Origin: Flavobacteriales bacterium
GTDB lineage: Bacteria > Bacteroidota > Bacteroidia > Flavobacteriales_D > Sanyastnellaceae
Direction of reading: 5' to 3'
NCBI GenBank assembly: GCA_015660615.1
Contig: DQKQ01000255.1
Coordinates: 1-11,585, forward strand
Length of the DNA stretch: 11,585 bases
Part shown: positions 1-5,976 of the stretch, piece after piece
How positions within the stretch are numbered: the stretch's first letter is position 1
Layout of the letters: each line of letters opens with the position of its first letter
Program-made: the position numbers and the translations under genes
Notes under the pieces: model-generated
The model's input: only the letters and a program-made list of their open reading frames with translations
Told to the model about the DNA's origin: nothing
Databases searched by the model: none

Positions 1-115
1 CCTCAGACGCTACCTCTTCCCTTTTATACGGCGTTGTTCCAAGAACATCTGTAAAGATCTTCTCAGCTGCCTCTAAATCTACTACTGCTATTCCAAGGTG
101 ATCTATTTTCTTCAT
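1..115 (-). CDS. mce: Methylmalonyl-CoA epimerase (VOC fold), N-terminal part only
   Basis: Only the first 38 codons lie in the window; the gene runs off the left edge. Translated from the ATG at 115-113, the protein begins MKKIDHLGIAVVDLEAAEKI and continues with an LG-x3-YKREEV segment. This matches the first beta-alpha-beta unit of the vicinal oxygen chelate fold as found in methylmalonyl-CoA epimerase, including the IDH-x-GIAV strand whose His (residue 6) is a metal ligand in this family. The enzyme interconverts (R)- and (S)-methylmalonyl-CoA in the cytosol, next to B12-dependent methylmalonyl-CoA mutase. It is divergent from the SDR gene, with 43 bp between the starts. Another VOC protein cannot be fully excluded from so short a piece, but the match at the start is characteristic. 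Confidence 0.83.
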   Translation of the reverse strand, partial: MKKIDHLGIAVVDLEAAEKIFTDVLGTTPYKREEVASE

Positions 116-137
116 GTGAGTAATTTCTTCGTAAGCG

Positions 138-145
138 TAAAGTTA
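138..145 (-). promoter_or_regulatory. Possible -7 element for the epimerase gene
   Basis: Read on the minus strand the sequence is TAACTTTA, one mismatch from the Bacteroidota -7 consensus TAnnTTTG. It would start transcription about 15-20 nt before the epimerase ATG at 115. It abuts the plus-strand element at 146-153. No clear -33 element was seen, so this is tentative. Confidence 0.3.
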
Positions 146-153
146 TACCTTTG
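146..153 (+). promoter_or_regulatory. Bacteroidota-type -7 promoter element before the SDR gene
   Basis: TACCTTTG matches TAnnTTTG exactly and ends 5 nt before the ATG at 159. A weak -33-like TTTC lies at 124-127, 18 nt upstream. With the usual -7 geometry, transcription would begin at or within a base or two of the start codon, giving a leaderless or almost leaderless mRNA. The motif is visible in the sequence; its use as a promoter is inferred. Confidence 0.5.
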
Positions 154-158
154 CCGCC

Positions 159-944
159 ATGAATCTATCACTCAAAGGACGCCACGCATTAGTGTGTGGA
201 GCATCACAAGGAATCGGGCTGGCGGCAGCGAGAGAATTGGCGGAGTTAGGAGCTAAAGTAACACTGATGGCACGCAACTCAGAAAAATTAAAGGTAGCCA
301 TACAAAGTCTAGCTGAAGGCGATCATGAGGGTCATGGATATGTTGTGGCAGATTTCAGCAACCACAAAGATGTAAGTGAAGTAGCTCTTAATTTAACGGC
401 TGGTTCGAACATAGACATCCTAGTAAATAACACCGGGGGACCGAAAGGGGGAGCAATATCAGAGGCAGATATAGAGGAGTTTACAAAAACCTTTGAGCAG
501 CACTTACTTTGCAATCATGTTCTTGCTCAAGCCGTACTTCCTGGGATGAGAGAGAGAGGTCATGGCAGGATTATTAATGTAATCAGTACTTCTGTTAAAG
601 CTCCACTAAACGGGCTTGGGGTGTCGAATGTGATAAGAGGGGCAGTGGCGAATTGGTCTAAAACATTAGCTAACGAAGAGGGAAAGCACGGGATAAGGGT
701 AAATAACGTGTTACCAGGAGCTACGAATACCAGTAGGTTGAAAAGTATTATCGATGCGAAGGCTTTGAAGGGTGGAACATCAACCGAGGAAATTCAGAAA
801 AATATGGCGGGGGCTGTGCCGGCTGGAAGGTTTGGTGAGCCACATGAAATCGGCGGTGTTATAGCATTTTTATGCACACCTGCAGCTGACTACATAAGTG
901 GTATTAACGTGCCAGTTGATGGGGGGCGAACAGCATCACTTTAA
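159..944 (+). CDS. SDR-fold oxidoreductase-like protein with atypical active site
   Basis: The protein has 261 residues, a normal length for a classical short-chain dehydrogenase/reductase. The Rossmann nucleotide-binding motif GASQGIG is at residues 14-20, an NNTGGP segment (in place of NNAG) at 90-95, and the C-terminal VDGG at 253-256. Aligned to FabG through SKTLA (167-171) and VNNVLPG (181-187), the catalytic Ser is kept at 143. The Tyr position holds Ser156 and the Lys position Arg160, in the stretch GLGVSNVIRGAVANWSKT. This departs from the YxxxK motif and resembles the 3-oxoacyl-ACP-reductase-like SDR subgroup known to lack a perfect catalytic tetrad. NAD(P) binding is likely; the substrate, and whether it is an active reductase, cannot be read from sequence. 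It is followed after 59 bp by gdhA. It should not be named fabG. Confidence 0.85.
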   Translation: MNLSLKGRHALVCGASQGIGLAAARELAELGAKVTLMARNSEKLKVAIQSLAEGDHEGHGYVVADFSNHKDVSEVALNLTAGSNIDILVNNTGGPKGGAISEADIEEFTKTFEQHLLCNHVLAQAVLPGMRERGHGRIINVISTSVKAPLNGLGVSNVIRGAVANWSKTLANEEGKHGIRVNNVLPGATNTSRLKSIIDAKALKGGTSTEEIQKNMAGAVPAGRFGEPHEIGGVIAFLCTPAADYISGINVPVDGGRTASL

Positions 945-957
945 AAGAACTTTAGAT

Positions 958-965
958 TATCTTTG
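958..965 (+). promoter_or_regulatory. -7 promoter element before gdhA
   Basis: TATCTTTG is an exact match to TAnnTTTG in the 59-bp gap between the SDR gene and gdhA. Initiation would fall near 971, giving a 5' leader of roughly 30 nt. The leader is A-rich before the ATG (ttaaaaattagacc), as is common in Bacteroidota, which mostly do not use Shine-Dalgarno pairing. It suggests gdhA has its own promoter. No clear -33 element was seen. Confidence 0.45.
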
Positions 966-1003
966 CTGCACTAAGCGTAAATAGAAACGTTAAAAATTAG
1001 ACC

Positions 1004-2347
1004 ATGCAGGAACGTATTGATGCATTTATGGCTCAAGTAGCTAAATCAAATGCAAACGAACCAGAATTTCTACAAGCTGTCCAAGAGGTAGCTGAAACAG
1101 TAATCCCATTTATATCAAAAAACCCAAAATACTCTAACGCGAAGGTGTTAGAGCGCATGGTAGAGCCCGAGAGAACTATCATGTTCCGTGTGGCTTGGAC
1201 TGACGATAATGGTGATGTACAGATTAATCGTGGATACCGCGTTGAGTTTAACTCTGCAATTGGACCTTACAAGGGTGGACTAAGATTTCACCCCAGTGTG
1301 AACCTTAGCATCTTGAAATTCCTTGGATTCGAGCAAGTCTTTAAAAATTCTCTTACAACACTTCCACTTGGTGGAGGTAAAGGGGGTTCTGACTTTAATC
1401 CTAAGGGCAAGTCTGACAATGAAGTGATGCGGTTTTGCCAAAGCTTTATGACTGAGCTTTCAAGACATATAGGTGCTAACACTGACGTGCCTGCTGGGGA
1501 TATCGGTGTTGGAGGACGTGAGATCGGATACCTGTTCGGTCAGTATAAGCGTATCCGTAACGAATTTGTAGGCGTGCTTACTGGAAAAGGTATTAACTAC
1601 GGTGGTTCACTTATCCGACCAGAAGCTACAGGCTACGGAGCTGTTTACTTTGCTCAGGAGATGCTGGCTACCCGTGGAGAGAAGCTATTAAGTAAGACTG
1701 TCATTATTTCAGGCTCTGGAAATGTAGCTCAATTTGCTGCTCAGAAATGTATAGAATTAGGAGCGAAAGTGGTAACTCTTTCTGACTCAAAAGGATACAT
1801 CCACGATCCAGAGGGGATTACTCAAGAAAAGTTAGAGTGGGTAATGGGCCTTAAAAACGTTCGCAGAGGACGTATATCAGAATACGAAACTCAATTCCCA
1901 GGAAGCACTTTCTACGAAGGAGCTCGCCCTTGGAGCGTTGCTTGTGACGTGGCTCTACCATGCGCTACGCAAAACGAGGTGAATGAAGATGAAGCAAAGA
2001 CACTCATAGCAAACAAGTGCATTTGTGTTACAGAGGGAGCCAATATGCCATGCAATCCTGAAGCTGTCGAAACTCTGCAAGCAGGAGGAGTACTATTCGC
2101 TCCAGGAAAAGCATCTAACGCAGGTGGAGTGGCTACTTCTGGACTAGAGATGTCTCAAAACAATATGCGTCTTTCTTGGACTGCAGAAGAAGTTGACGGA
2201 AAGCTACACAATATCATGAAAGACATCCACTCACAATGTGTGGAGTATGGTACTAATGAGGATGGCACAGTTGACTACGTGCGTGGTGCTAATATCGCAG
2301 GATTTGTAAAAGTTGCTGGCGCTATGCTAGACCAAGGAATTGTATAA
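1004..2347 (+). CDS. gdhA: NADP-type glutamate dehydrogenase
   Basis: The protein has 447 residues, the normal length of the small hexameric bacterial enzyme. It catalyses reductive amination of 2-oxoglutarate with ammonium to glutamate in the cytosol, and is thus an ammonium-assimilation enzyme. The substrate-binding segment PYKGGLRFHPSVN is at 88-100. The catalytic Lys126 lies in LPLGGGKGGSDF, and Asp166 lies in PAGDIGVGGREIGYL. The C-terminal Rossmann domain starts with SGSGNVAQ at 236-243, and GANMPCNPEA is at 345-354. The K-G-G-x-R and GGGKGG blocks and the overall length fit the anabolic NADP(H) class, but coenzyme preference is inferred by similarity. The ATG start gives the usual N-terminus for the family. 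Base composition is slightly less AT-rich than the two genes that follow, consistent with high expression. Confidence 0.96.
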   Translation: MQERIDAFMAQVAKSNANEPEFLQAVQEVAETVIPFISKNPKYSNAKVLERMVEPERTIMFRVAWTDDNGDVQINRGYRVEFNSAIGPYKGGLRFHPSVNLSILKFLGFEQVFKNSLTTLPLGGGKGGSDFNPKGKSDNEVMRFCQSFMTELSRHIGANTDVPAGDIGVGGREIGYLFGQYKRIRNEFVGVLTGKGINYGGSLIRPEATGYGAVYFAQEMLATRGEKLLSKTVIISGSGNVAQFAAQKCIELGAKVVTLSDSKGYIHDPEGITQEKLEWVMGLKNVRRGRISEYETQFPGSTFYEGARPWSVACDVALPCATQNEVNEDEAKTLIANKCICVTEGANMPCNPEAVETLQAGGVLFAPGKASNAGGVATSGLEMSQNNMRLSWTAEEVDGKLHNIMKDIHSQCVEYGTNEDGTVDYVRGANIAGFVKVAGAMLDQGIV

Positions 2348-2395
2348 TTAACCATCGATTAATTTAACTCTAATTATTAACTAAACTTATAAATA

Positions 2396-2833
2396 ATGAT
2401 TACAGGATTTATGCACCTTCACTCCGTACTTAGATGGGTCGTTCTTGCTCTTTTAATTGTTACTTTTATAAAAGCTGCTATCGGAATGTATAAGAAGCCT
2501 AAGGACTTTGCGTCTCAAGCTAAACTTGGTTTATTCACTATGATAGCTATGCATATTCAGCTTGTAATAGGACTTATTTTACTTTTAAATGGCCACTGGG
2601 CTAAATACTCTTTAGAAGGAATGAAGAGATTCTTTATGATGGAACACACTCCTATGATGATTCTAGCAATAATTCTAGGAACACTTGGATACTCGCTTTC
2701 AAAGCGCGCTAACTCTGTGGCTGCTAAATACAAAATGCAAGTGATTTTCTTCGGTATTGCCCTCGTACTGGTTTTCGGTATGATTCCTTGGCCATTTATG
2801 CGCAATTTCAGTGAAGTATTCGGTTGGATTTGA
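2396..2833 (+). CDS. Four-helix membrane protein, cytochrome-b-like
   Basis: The 145-residue protein has four hydrophobic helices at about 10-30, 44-65, 84-103 and 114-133, with basic loops (MYKKPKD, SKRANS) between. Histidines at 7, 9, 53, 67 and 84 sit at or near helix ends, where paired His could ligate haem. Small proteins of this form in Bacteroidota are often annotated as cytochrome B, which is the source of the name; haem binding has not been shown here. It follows gdhA by 48 bp of AT-rich DNA with no clear promoter or terminator. Its last codons overlap the start of a lipoprotein c-type cytochrome, so the two are probably co-translated and may form an inner-membrane/periplasm electron-transfer pair (inference). 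The N-terminus (MITGFMHLHSVLRW) supports the ATG used. Confidence 0.7.
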   Translation: MITGFMHLHSVLRWVVLALLIVTFIKAAIGMYKKPKDFASQAKLGLFTMIAMHIQLVIGLILLLNGHWAKYSLEGMKRFFMMEHTPMMILAIILGTLGYSLSKRANSVAAKYKMQVIFFGIALVLVFGMIPWPFMRNFSEVFGWI

Positions 2834-3201
2834 AATATCGTAGTAAATATTTACCTTTTCTATTTTTAGGATTTTTACTGTCGTTTATTATTCTCACGTC
2901 ATGCGAGAACCCAGCGGTTATTGATCAAGTTGAGATACATAATCCGTCTTCCTTAAACGAAAACTCTCAAACAAATACTAAAGAAATAGAGCAGATATAC
3001 AGATATAAATGCTCTATTTGTCATGGCAAACAAGGAGTCTCAGTAATTAAAGGAGCTCCTGATTTAGTTTCATCTAAACTGAGCTTTGAAGAGAGAGTCG
3101 CTATAATTCTATATGGTAGTGGAACTATGCCTCCTCAAAAAGATGTGCTCGATATGCCTACGATTAGAGGGCTAGCAGTTTTTATTGATAGCTTTGAATA
3201 A
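2824..3201 (+). CDS. Lipoprotein c-type cytochrome (monohaem, CxxCH)
   Basis: Counted from the TTG at 2824, the protein has 125 residues. A hydrophobic signal peptide ends in the lipobox LTSC with Cys27, so the mature protein should be a periplasm-facing lipoprotein. A low-complexity polar linker follows to about residue 58. The single haem motif CSICH is at 63-67, and the likely distal ligand is Met102 in GSGTMPP, typical of small class I cytochromes. No in-frame ATG lies upstream of the domain. TTG at 2824 or TTG at 2830 must start it; the latter overlaps the TGA stop of the preceding membrane-protein gene, pointing to translational coupling. The role is presumably electron transfer; redox partners are not visible beyond the adjacent cytochrome-b-like protein. 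Confidence 0.85.
   Translation: MDLKYRSKYLPFLFLGFLLSFIILTSCENPAVIDQVEIHNPSSLNENSQTNTKEIEQIYRYKCSICHGKQGVSVIKGAPDLVSSKLSFEERVAIILYGSGTMPPQKDVLDMPTIRGLAVFIDSFE
3189..3196 (+). promoter_or_regulatory. Possible -7 element for hflX, inside the cytochrome gene end
   Basis: TAGCTTTG, an exact match to TAnnTTTG, overlaps the last sense codons of the c-type cytochrome gene and ends 13 nt before the hflX ATG. It would give a leader of roughly 6-10 nt. No good -33 word is present at the right spacing, so a chance coding match is possible. Confidence 0.35.
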
Positions 3202-3209
3202 TTGAAAAT

Positions 3210-4388
3210 ATGGCTAAGAGCAAAACAATCAGCACATCCAAAGACAAAGAAACTTGCATACTTGTGGGTCTTGCTACTCAAAACCAAACCCGTGAGCAAC
3301 TGACTGAATATTTAGAAGAACTTGCTTTTTTAGTTAGTACTGCTGATGCAGTTACAAAAAAAACTTTTATTCAGTCACTAACAAAACCAGATGCAAAAAC
3401 ATTTATCGGTTCTGGTAAGCTTCAAGAAATAAAAGAATATGTCAAAGCTGAGAGGATAGACATGATCGTGTTTGATGATGAATTAAGTGGTTCTCAACTA
3501 CGGAATATTGAGAAAGAGATTGAGAATGTGAAAATAATGGATAGACCTAATTTAATTCTTGATATTTTCGCTCAAAGAGCTCGTACAGCTCACGCTAAAA
3601 CCCAGGTAGAATTAGCCCAATATCAATACCTCCTTCCTCGACTTACAAATATGTGGACCCACCTTCAGAAGCAAAAAGGAGGTATAGGCATGAAGGGTCC
3701 TGGTGAGAAGGAAATCGAGACAGATAGAAGAATAATTCGCGATAGGATTTCGCTTCTAAAAAAGGATCTCGCAGCGATCGATAAGCAGATGGCAACGCAA
3801 AGAAGCAATCGAGGGGCGCTTATACGAGTGGCTCTTGTAGGTTATACAAACTCAGGAAAAAGTACACTTATGACGGCTTTGTCAAAAAGTGATGTCTTTG
3901 CAGAGGATAAGCTTTTCGCGACCTTAGACACAACGGTCCGCAAGGTGGTAGTGGGCAATCTACCGTTTTTATTGAGCGATACGGTAGGGTTCATTCGAAA
4001 GCTACCCACTCAACTTATTGAGAGTTTTAAATCAACCCTCGATGAAACCCGTGAAAGTGACTTCCTTATTCATGTTATCGACGTAAGTCATCCTCAATTT
4101 GAAGACCAAATCGCAGTAGTTGAACGCACCCTTACGGAAATTAAAACTTCCGACAAGCCTACTTTACTGTTATTTAATAAAATAGATGCTCTTACAGATC
4201 CAGAAGGCGATAGATCACCTGAAGAACTTGTTGAGGGGTTGAAGGAGAGGTTTGAAAATAACGGAAATGATGTTGTATTTATGAGTGCAATGAGTAAGGA
4301 TGATGTCACAACACTACGTAGTCTGTTATATGATAGAGTGAAGGAACTTCATATAAAACGCTATCCCTACAATAAATTCCTTTACTAA
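3210..4388 (+). CDS. hflX: Ribosome-associated GTPase HflX
   Basis: The protein has 392 residues. The N-terminal HflX domain (about 15-120) contains TFIGSGKLQEI and ends in RPNLILDIFAQRA. A linker follows with the family signature GPGEKEIETDRR (163-174) and a coiled-coil-like stretch (about 172-200). The GTPase domain has G1 GYTNSGKS at 211-218, a DTTVRKV segment at 240-246, G3 DTVGF at 257-261 and G4 NKID at 323-326. HflX binds the 50S subunit and splits stalled or stress-inactivated 70S ribosomes in the bacteria where it has been studied. It is followed by rbfA after 29 bp, so two ribosome-related genes are adjacent. The ATG at 3210 is preceded by an A-rich tract. All GTPase motifs are intact. 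Confidence 0.96.
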   Translation: MAKSKTISTSKDKETCILVGLATQNQTREQLTEYLEELAFLVSTADAVTKKTFIQSLTKPDAKTFIGSGKLQEIKEYVKAERIDMIVFDDELSGSQLRNIEKEIENVKIMDRPNLILDIFAQRARTAHAKTQVELAQYQYLLPRLTNMWTHLQKQKGGIGMKGPGEKEIETDRRIIRDRISLLKKDLAAIDKQMATQRSNRGALIRVALVGYTNSGKSTLMTALSKSDVFAEDKLFATLDTTVRKVVVGNLPFLLSDTVGFIRKLPTQLIESFKSTLDETRESDFLIHVIDVSHPQFEDQIAVVERTLTEIKTSDKPTLLLFNKIDALTDPEGDRSPEELVEGLKERFENNGNDVVFMSAMSKDDVTTLRSLLYDRVKELHIKRYPYNKFLY

Positions 4389-4405
4389 TATCCGATAATC
4401 TTAGC

Positions 4406-4413
4406 TAACTTCG
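4406..4413 (+). promoter_or_regulatory. Possible -7 element immediately before rbfA
   Basis: TAACTTCG differs from TAnnTTTG at one base and ends 4 nt before the rbfA ATG at 4418. A TTTA at 4381-4384 could act as a weak -33 word with 21 nt spacing. If used, rbfA would have a leaderless transcript in addition to any read-through from hflX. Confidence 0.3.
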
Positions 4414-4417
4414 TCAC

Positions 4418-4756
4418 ATGTCAAGTATCCGTCAAGAAAAAGTGGGTTCCCTTGTAAAACAGGAGCTCAGCATTATATTCCAAAGAGAAACAGCTATGCA
4501 CTTTGATGGACTTTTTATAACTGTAACACAAGTAAGAATGTCTCCAGATTTAGGTTTGGCAAAAATCTACCTAAGTTTTATGGCGGTAAAAGAGCCTGAA
4601 GCGGCTTTGAAGGTGGTAAAGAAACAGGCACATTGGACAAGAAGAGCATTAGGTGGTGTTATCGGGAAACAGGTGCGAAGAATTCCGGAACTCCAATTCT
4701 ATCTTGACGATAGTTTAGATTACTATGACGCAGTAGAAAAAGCATTAAAAGAGTAA
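4418..4756 (+). CDS. rbfA: Ribosome-binding factor A
   Basis: The 112-residue protein begins SSIRQEKVGSLVKQELSIIF, the usual RbfA start with an R-x-x-K-V-x-x-L-x-K-x-E pattern. It continues through the single KH-like domain with ITVTQVRMSPDLGLAKIYLSF (about 30-50) and ends with IPELQFYLDDSLDYYDAVEKAL, the conserved P-x-L-x-F-x-x-D-x-S pattern. RbfA assists 30S subunit maturation near the 5' end of 16S rRNA and is important in cold adaptation in Escherichia coli. Length and motifs are normal. It sits between hflX (29 bp upstream) and the LolC/E-type permease gene (5 bp downstream), so transcription with the latter is very likely. Confidence 0.95.
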   Translation: MSSIRQEKVGSLVKQELSIIFQRETAMHFDGLFITVTQVRMSPDLGLAKIYLSFMAVKEPEAALKVVKKQAHWTRRALGGVIGKQVRRIPELQFYLDDSLDYYDAVEKALKE

Positions 4757-4761
4757 ATTAA

Positions 4762-5976
4762 GTGCGACTTCCTTTTAAACTCGCGCGCAGATACGTTTTC
4801 CAACCTCGATCACGTAAACTAGTTCACATTATTTCTGGTATTTCAATGTTCGTGATTGCAGCGGTGACTATGGCAATGATTGCCATTCTTTCCGCTTTTA
4901 ACGGGATTGAAGATTTGGTTCAGGATCTTTTTGGCACCTTGGATGCAGACCTCGCTGCGGTGTCAATTTTAGGAGAAGTCTTACCTAACGAGCTTGGTGA
5001 AAAAATTGGGGGTCACCCTGGAGTTGCCCACTACTCCGCTGTAATAGAAAGTGAAGCTGTGTTAAGAGGTGGTGGAACAACACATATTTGCTCTGTATTG
5101 GGGGTTGATTCAAATTATGGTGATGTTTCTGGGATAGATGGAGCTATTGTAGAAGGAGTTTGGGGTAAATCTTTTGCTAACGAAGCTTGTATTTGCCTCG
5201 GCTACGGCATTAGATCTGAGATGGGTATTAGATCTGATTCTATTGATCCACCGCTCATGTCTCTAGGAGCTCCCATTAGAGGCAAAAAACTCCGCAGACA
5301 TAAAGAGAGTGATTTCAGGACAGTACCTGCTTTAGCTTGTGGTACATTTTCTATTAATGCCGATCTTGACACTAGGTATGTACTTGCTCCTCTAGAACTT
5401 ACCCGAGAACTGTTTGATAGACATAATGAAGTTTCTAGATTTGAGATTCGTGTTGCAGAGGGGTGGAGTGCTGATGCGTTAGCTAATGACGAAGAATTTC
5501 TCAATATACTTGGCGACAATGTTTTCCTTCGCACAAGGGCTGAAAAACACAAGTTTATAACCCAAACAAACCGCGCCGAAAAGTGGGCCACATTCGTAAT
5601 TCTCAGTTTTATACTGATAGTAGCCGCATTTAACATACTTGCATCACTAACTATGTTACTCATAGACAAGAAGCAGGATCTCGAAGTATTCAAAGCATTG
5701 GGGATGAAAAGCCGAGATCTTGAACGAACTTTCTCAATTCAGGGCCTCGCGATAAATATTCTGGGCGGGATGACAGGTGCAGTTCTAGGGATTGCTATAG
5801 TTTTAGGCCAAAACCAATTCGGTTGGCTTACCCTTGAAGGTTCTGTTGTGCCCTATTATCCAGTTAGGTTGTCTGCCTTGGATATCTTCGGGACACTTGC
5901 AGTTGTTGTGGGAATTGGAGGATTGGGATCTGCTGCTATGGTGCGATTCCTAATTCGAAGACTTACAACTCTCTAA
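4762..5976 (+). CDS. LolC/LolE-type ABC transporter permease (FtsX family)
   Basis: The 404-residue protein has one N-terminal transmembrane helix (about 22-46), a large periplasmic domain (about 47-275), and three C-terminal helices (about 276-301, 324-349, 371-398). This is the MacB-like periplasmic domain plus FtsX layout of lipoprotein-releasing permeases. The start PFKLARRYVFQPRSRKLVHI and the cytoplasmic loop KKQDLEVFKALGM are family-like. It would act with a LolD-type ATPase, encoded elsewhere, to release lipoproteins from the inner membrane. Assignment to LolC or LolE is not possible from the sequence. The start is GTG, 5 bp after the rbfA stop, indicating translational coupling. The stop codon overlaps that of the convergent dus gene. 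An 18-bp near-repeat lies in the periplasmic domain. Confidence 0.88.
   Translation: MRLPFKLARRYVFQPRSRKLVHIISGISMFVIAAVTMAMIAILSAFNGIEDLVQDLFGTLDADLAAVSILGEVLPNELGEKIGGHPGVAHYSAVIESEAVLRGGGTTHICSVLGVDSNYGDVSGIDGAIVEGVWGKSFANEACICLGYGIRSEMGIRSDSIDPPLMSLGAPIRGKKLRRHKESDFRTVPALACGTFSINADLDTRYVLAPLELTRELFDRHNEVSRFEIRVAEGWSADALANDEEFLNILGDNVFLRTRAEKHKFITQTNRAEKWATFVILSFILIVAAFNILASLTMLLIDKKQDLEVFKALGMKSRDLERTFSIQGLAINILGGMTGAVLGIAIVLGQNQFGWLTLEGSVVPYYPVRLSALDIFGTLAVVVGIGGLGSAAMVRFLIRRLTTL
5203..5237 (+). repeat. Short tandem near-duplication in the permease gene
   Basis: The 11-mer ATTAGATCTGA occurs at 5209-5219 and again at 5227-5237, a period of 18 bp, in frame. It encodes GIRSEM followed by GIRSDS. 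The reading frame is kept. It may be a slippage duplication, or convergence in a segment where the family often has a G-x-x-L-G pattern. Confidence 0.55.

Noticed and set aside
945..1003. Possible riboswitch or attenuator before gdhA
   Set aside because: The gap is only 59 bp and shows no stable stem or known aptamer pattern, only a -7-like word and an A-rich leader.
2348..2395. AT-rich inverted sequence ATTAA...TTAAT after gdhA as a possible terminator
   Set aside because: The stem is only five A/T pairs with no GC core and no following T-tract, so a functional rho-independent terminator is not supported.
5202..5693. Open frame of about 160 codons on the minus strand within the permease gene
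   Set aside because: It lies wholly antisense to a well-supported membrane protein, is Ser/Leu-rich as expected for a shadow frame, and has no recognisable domain.
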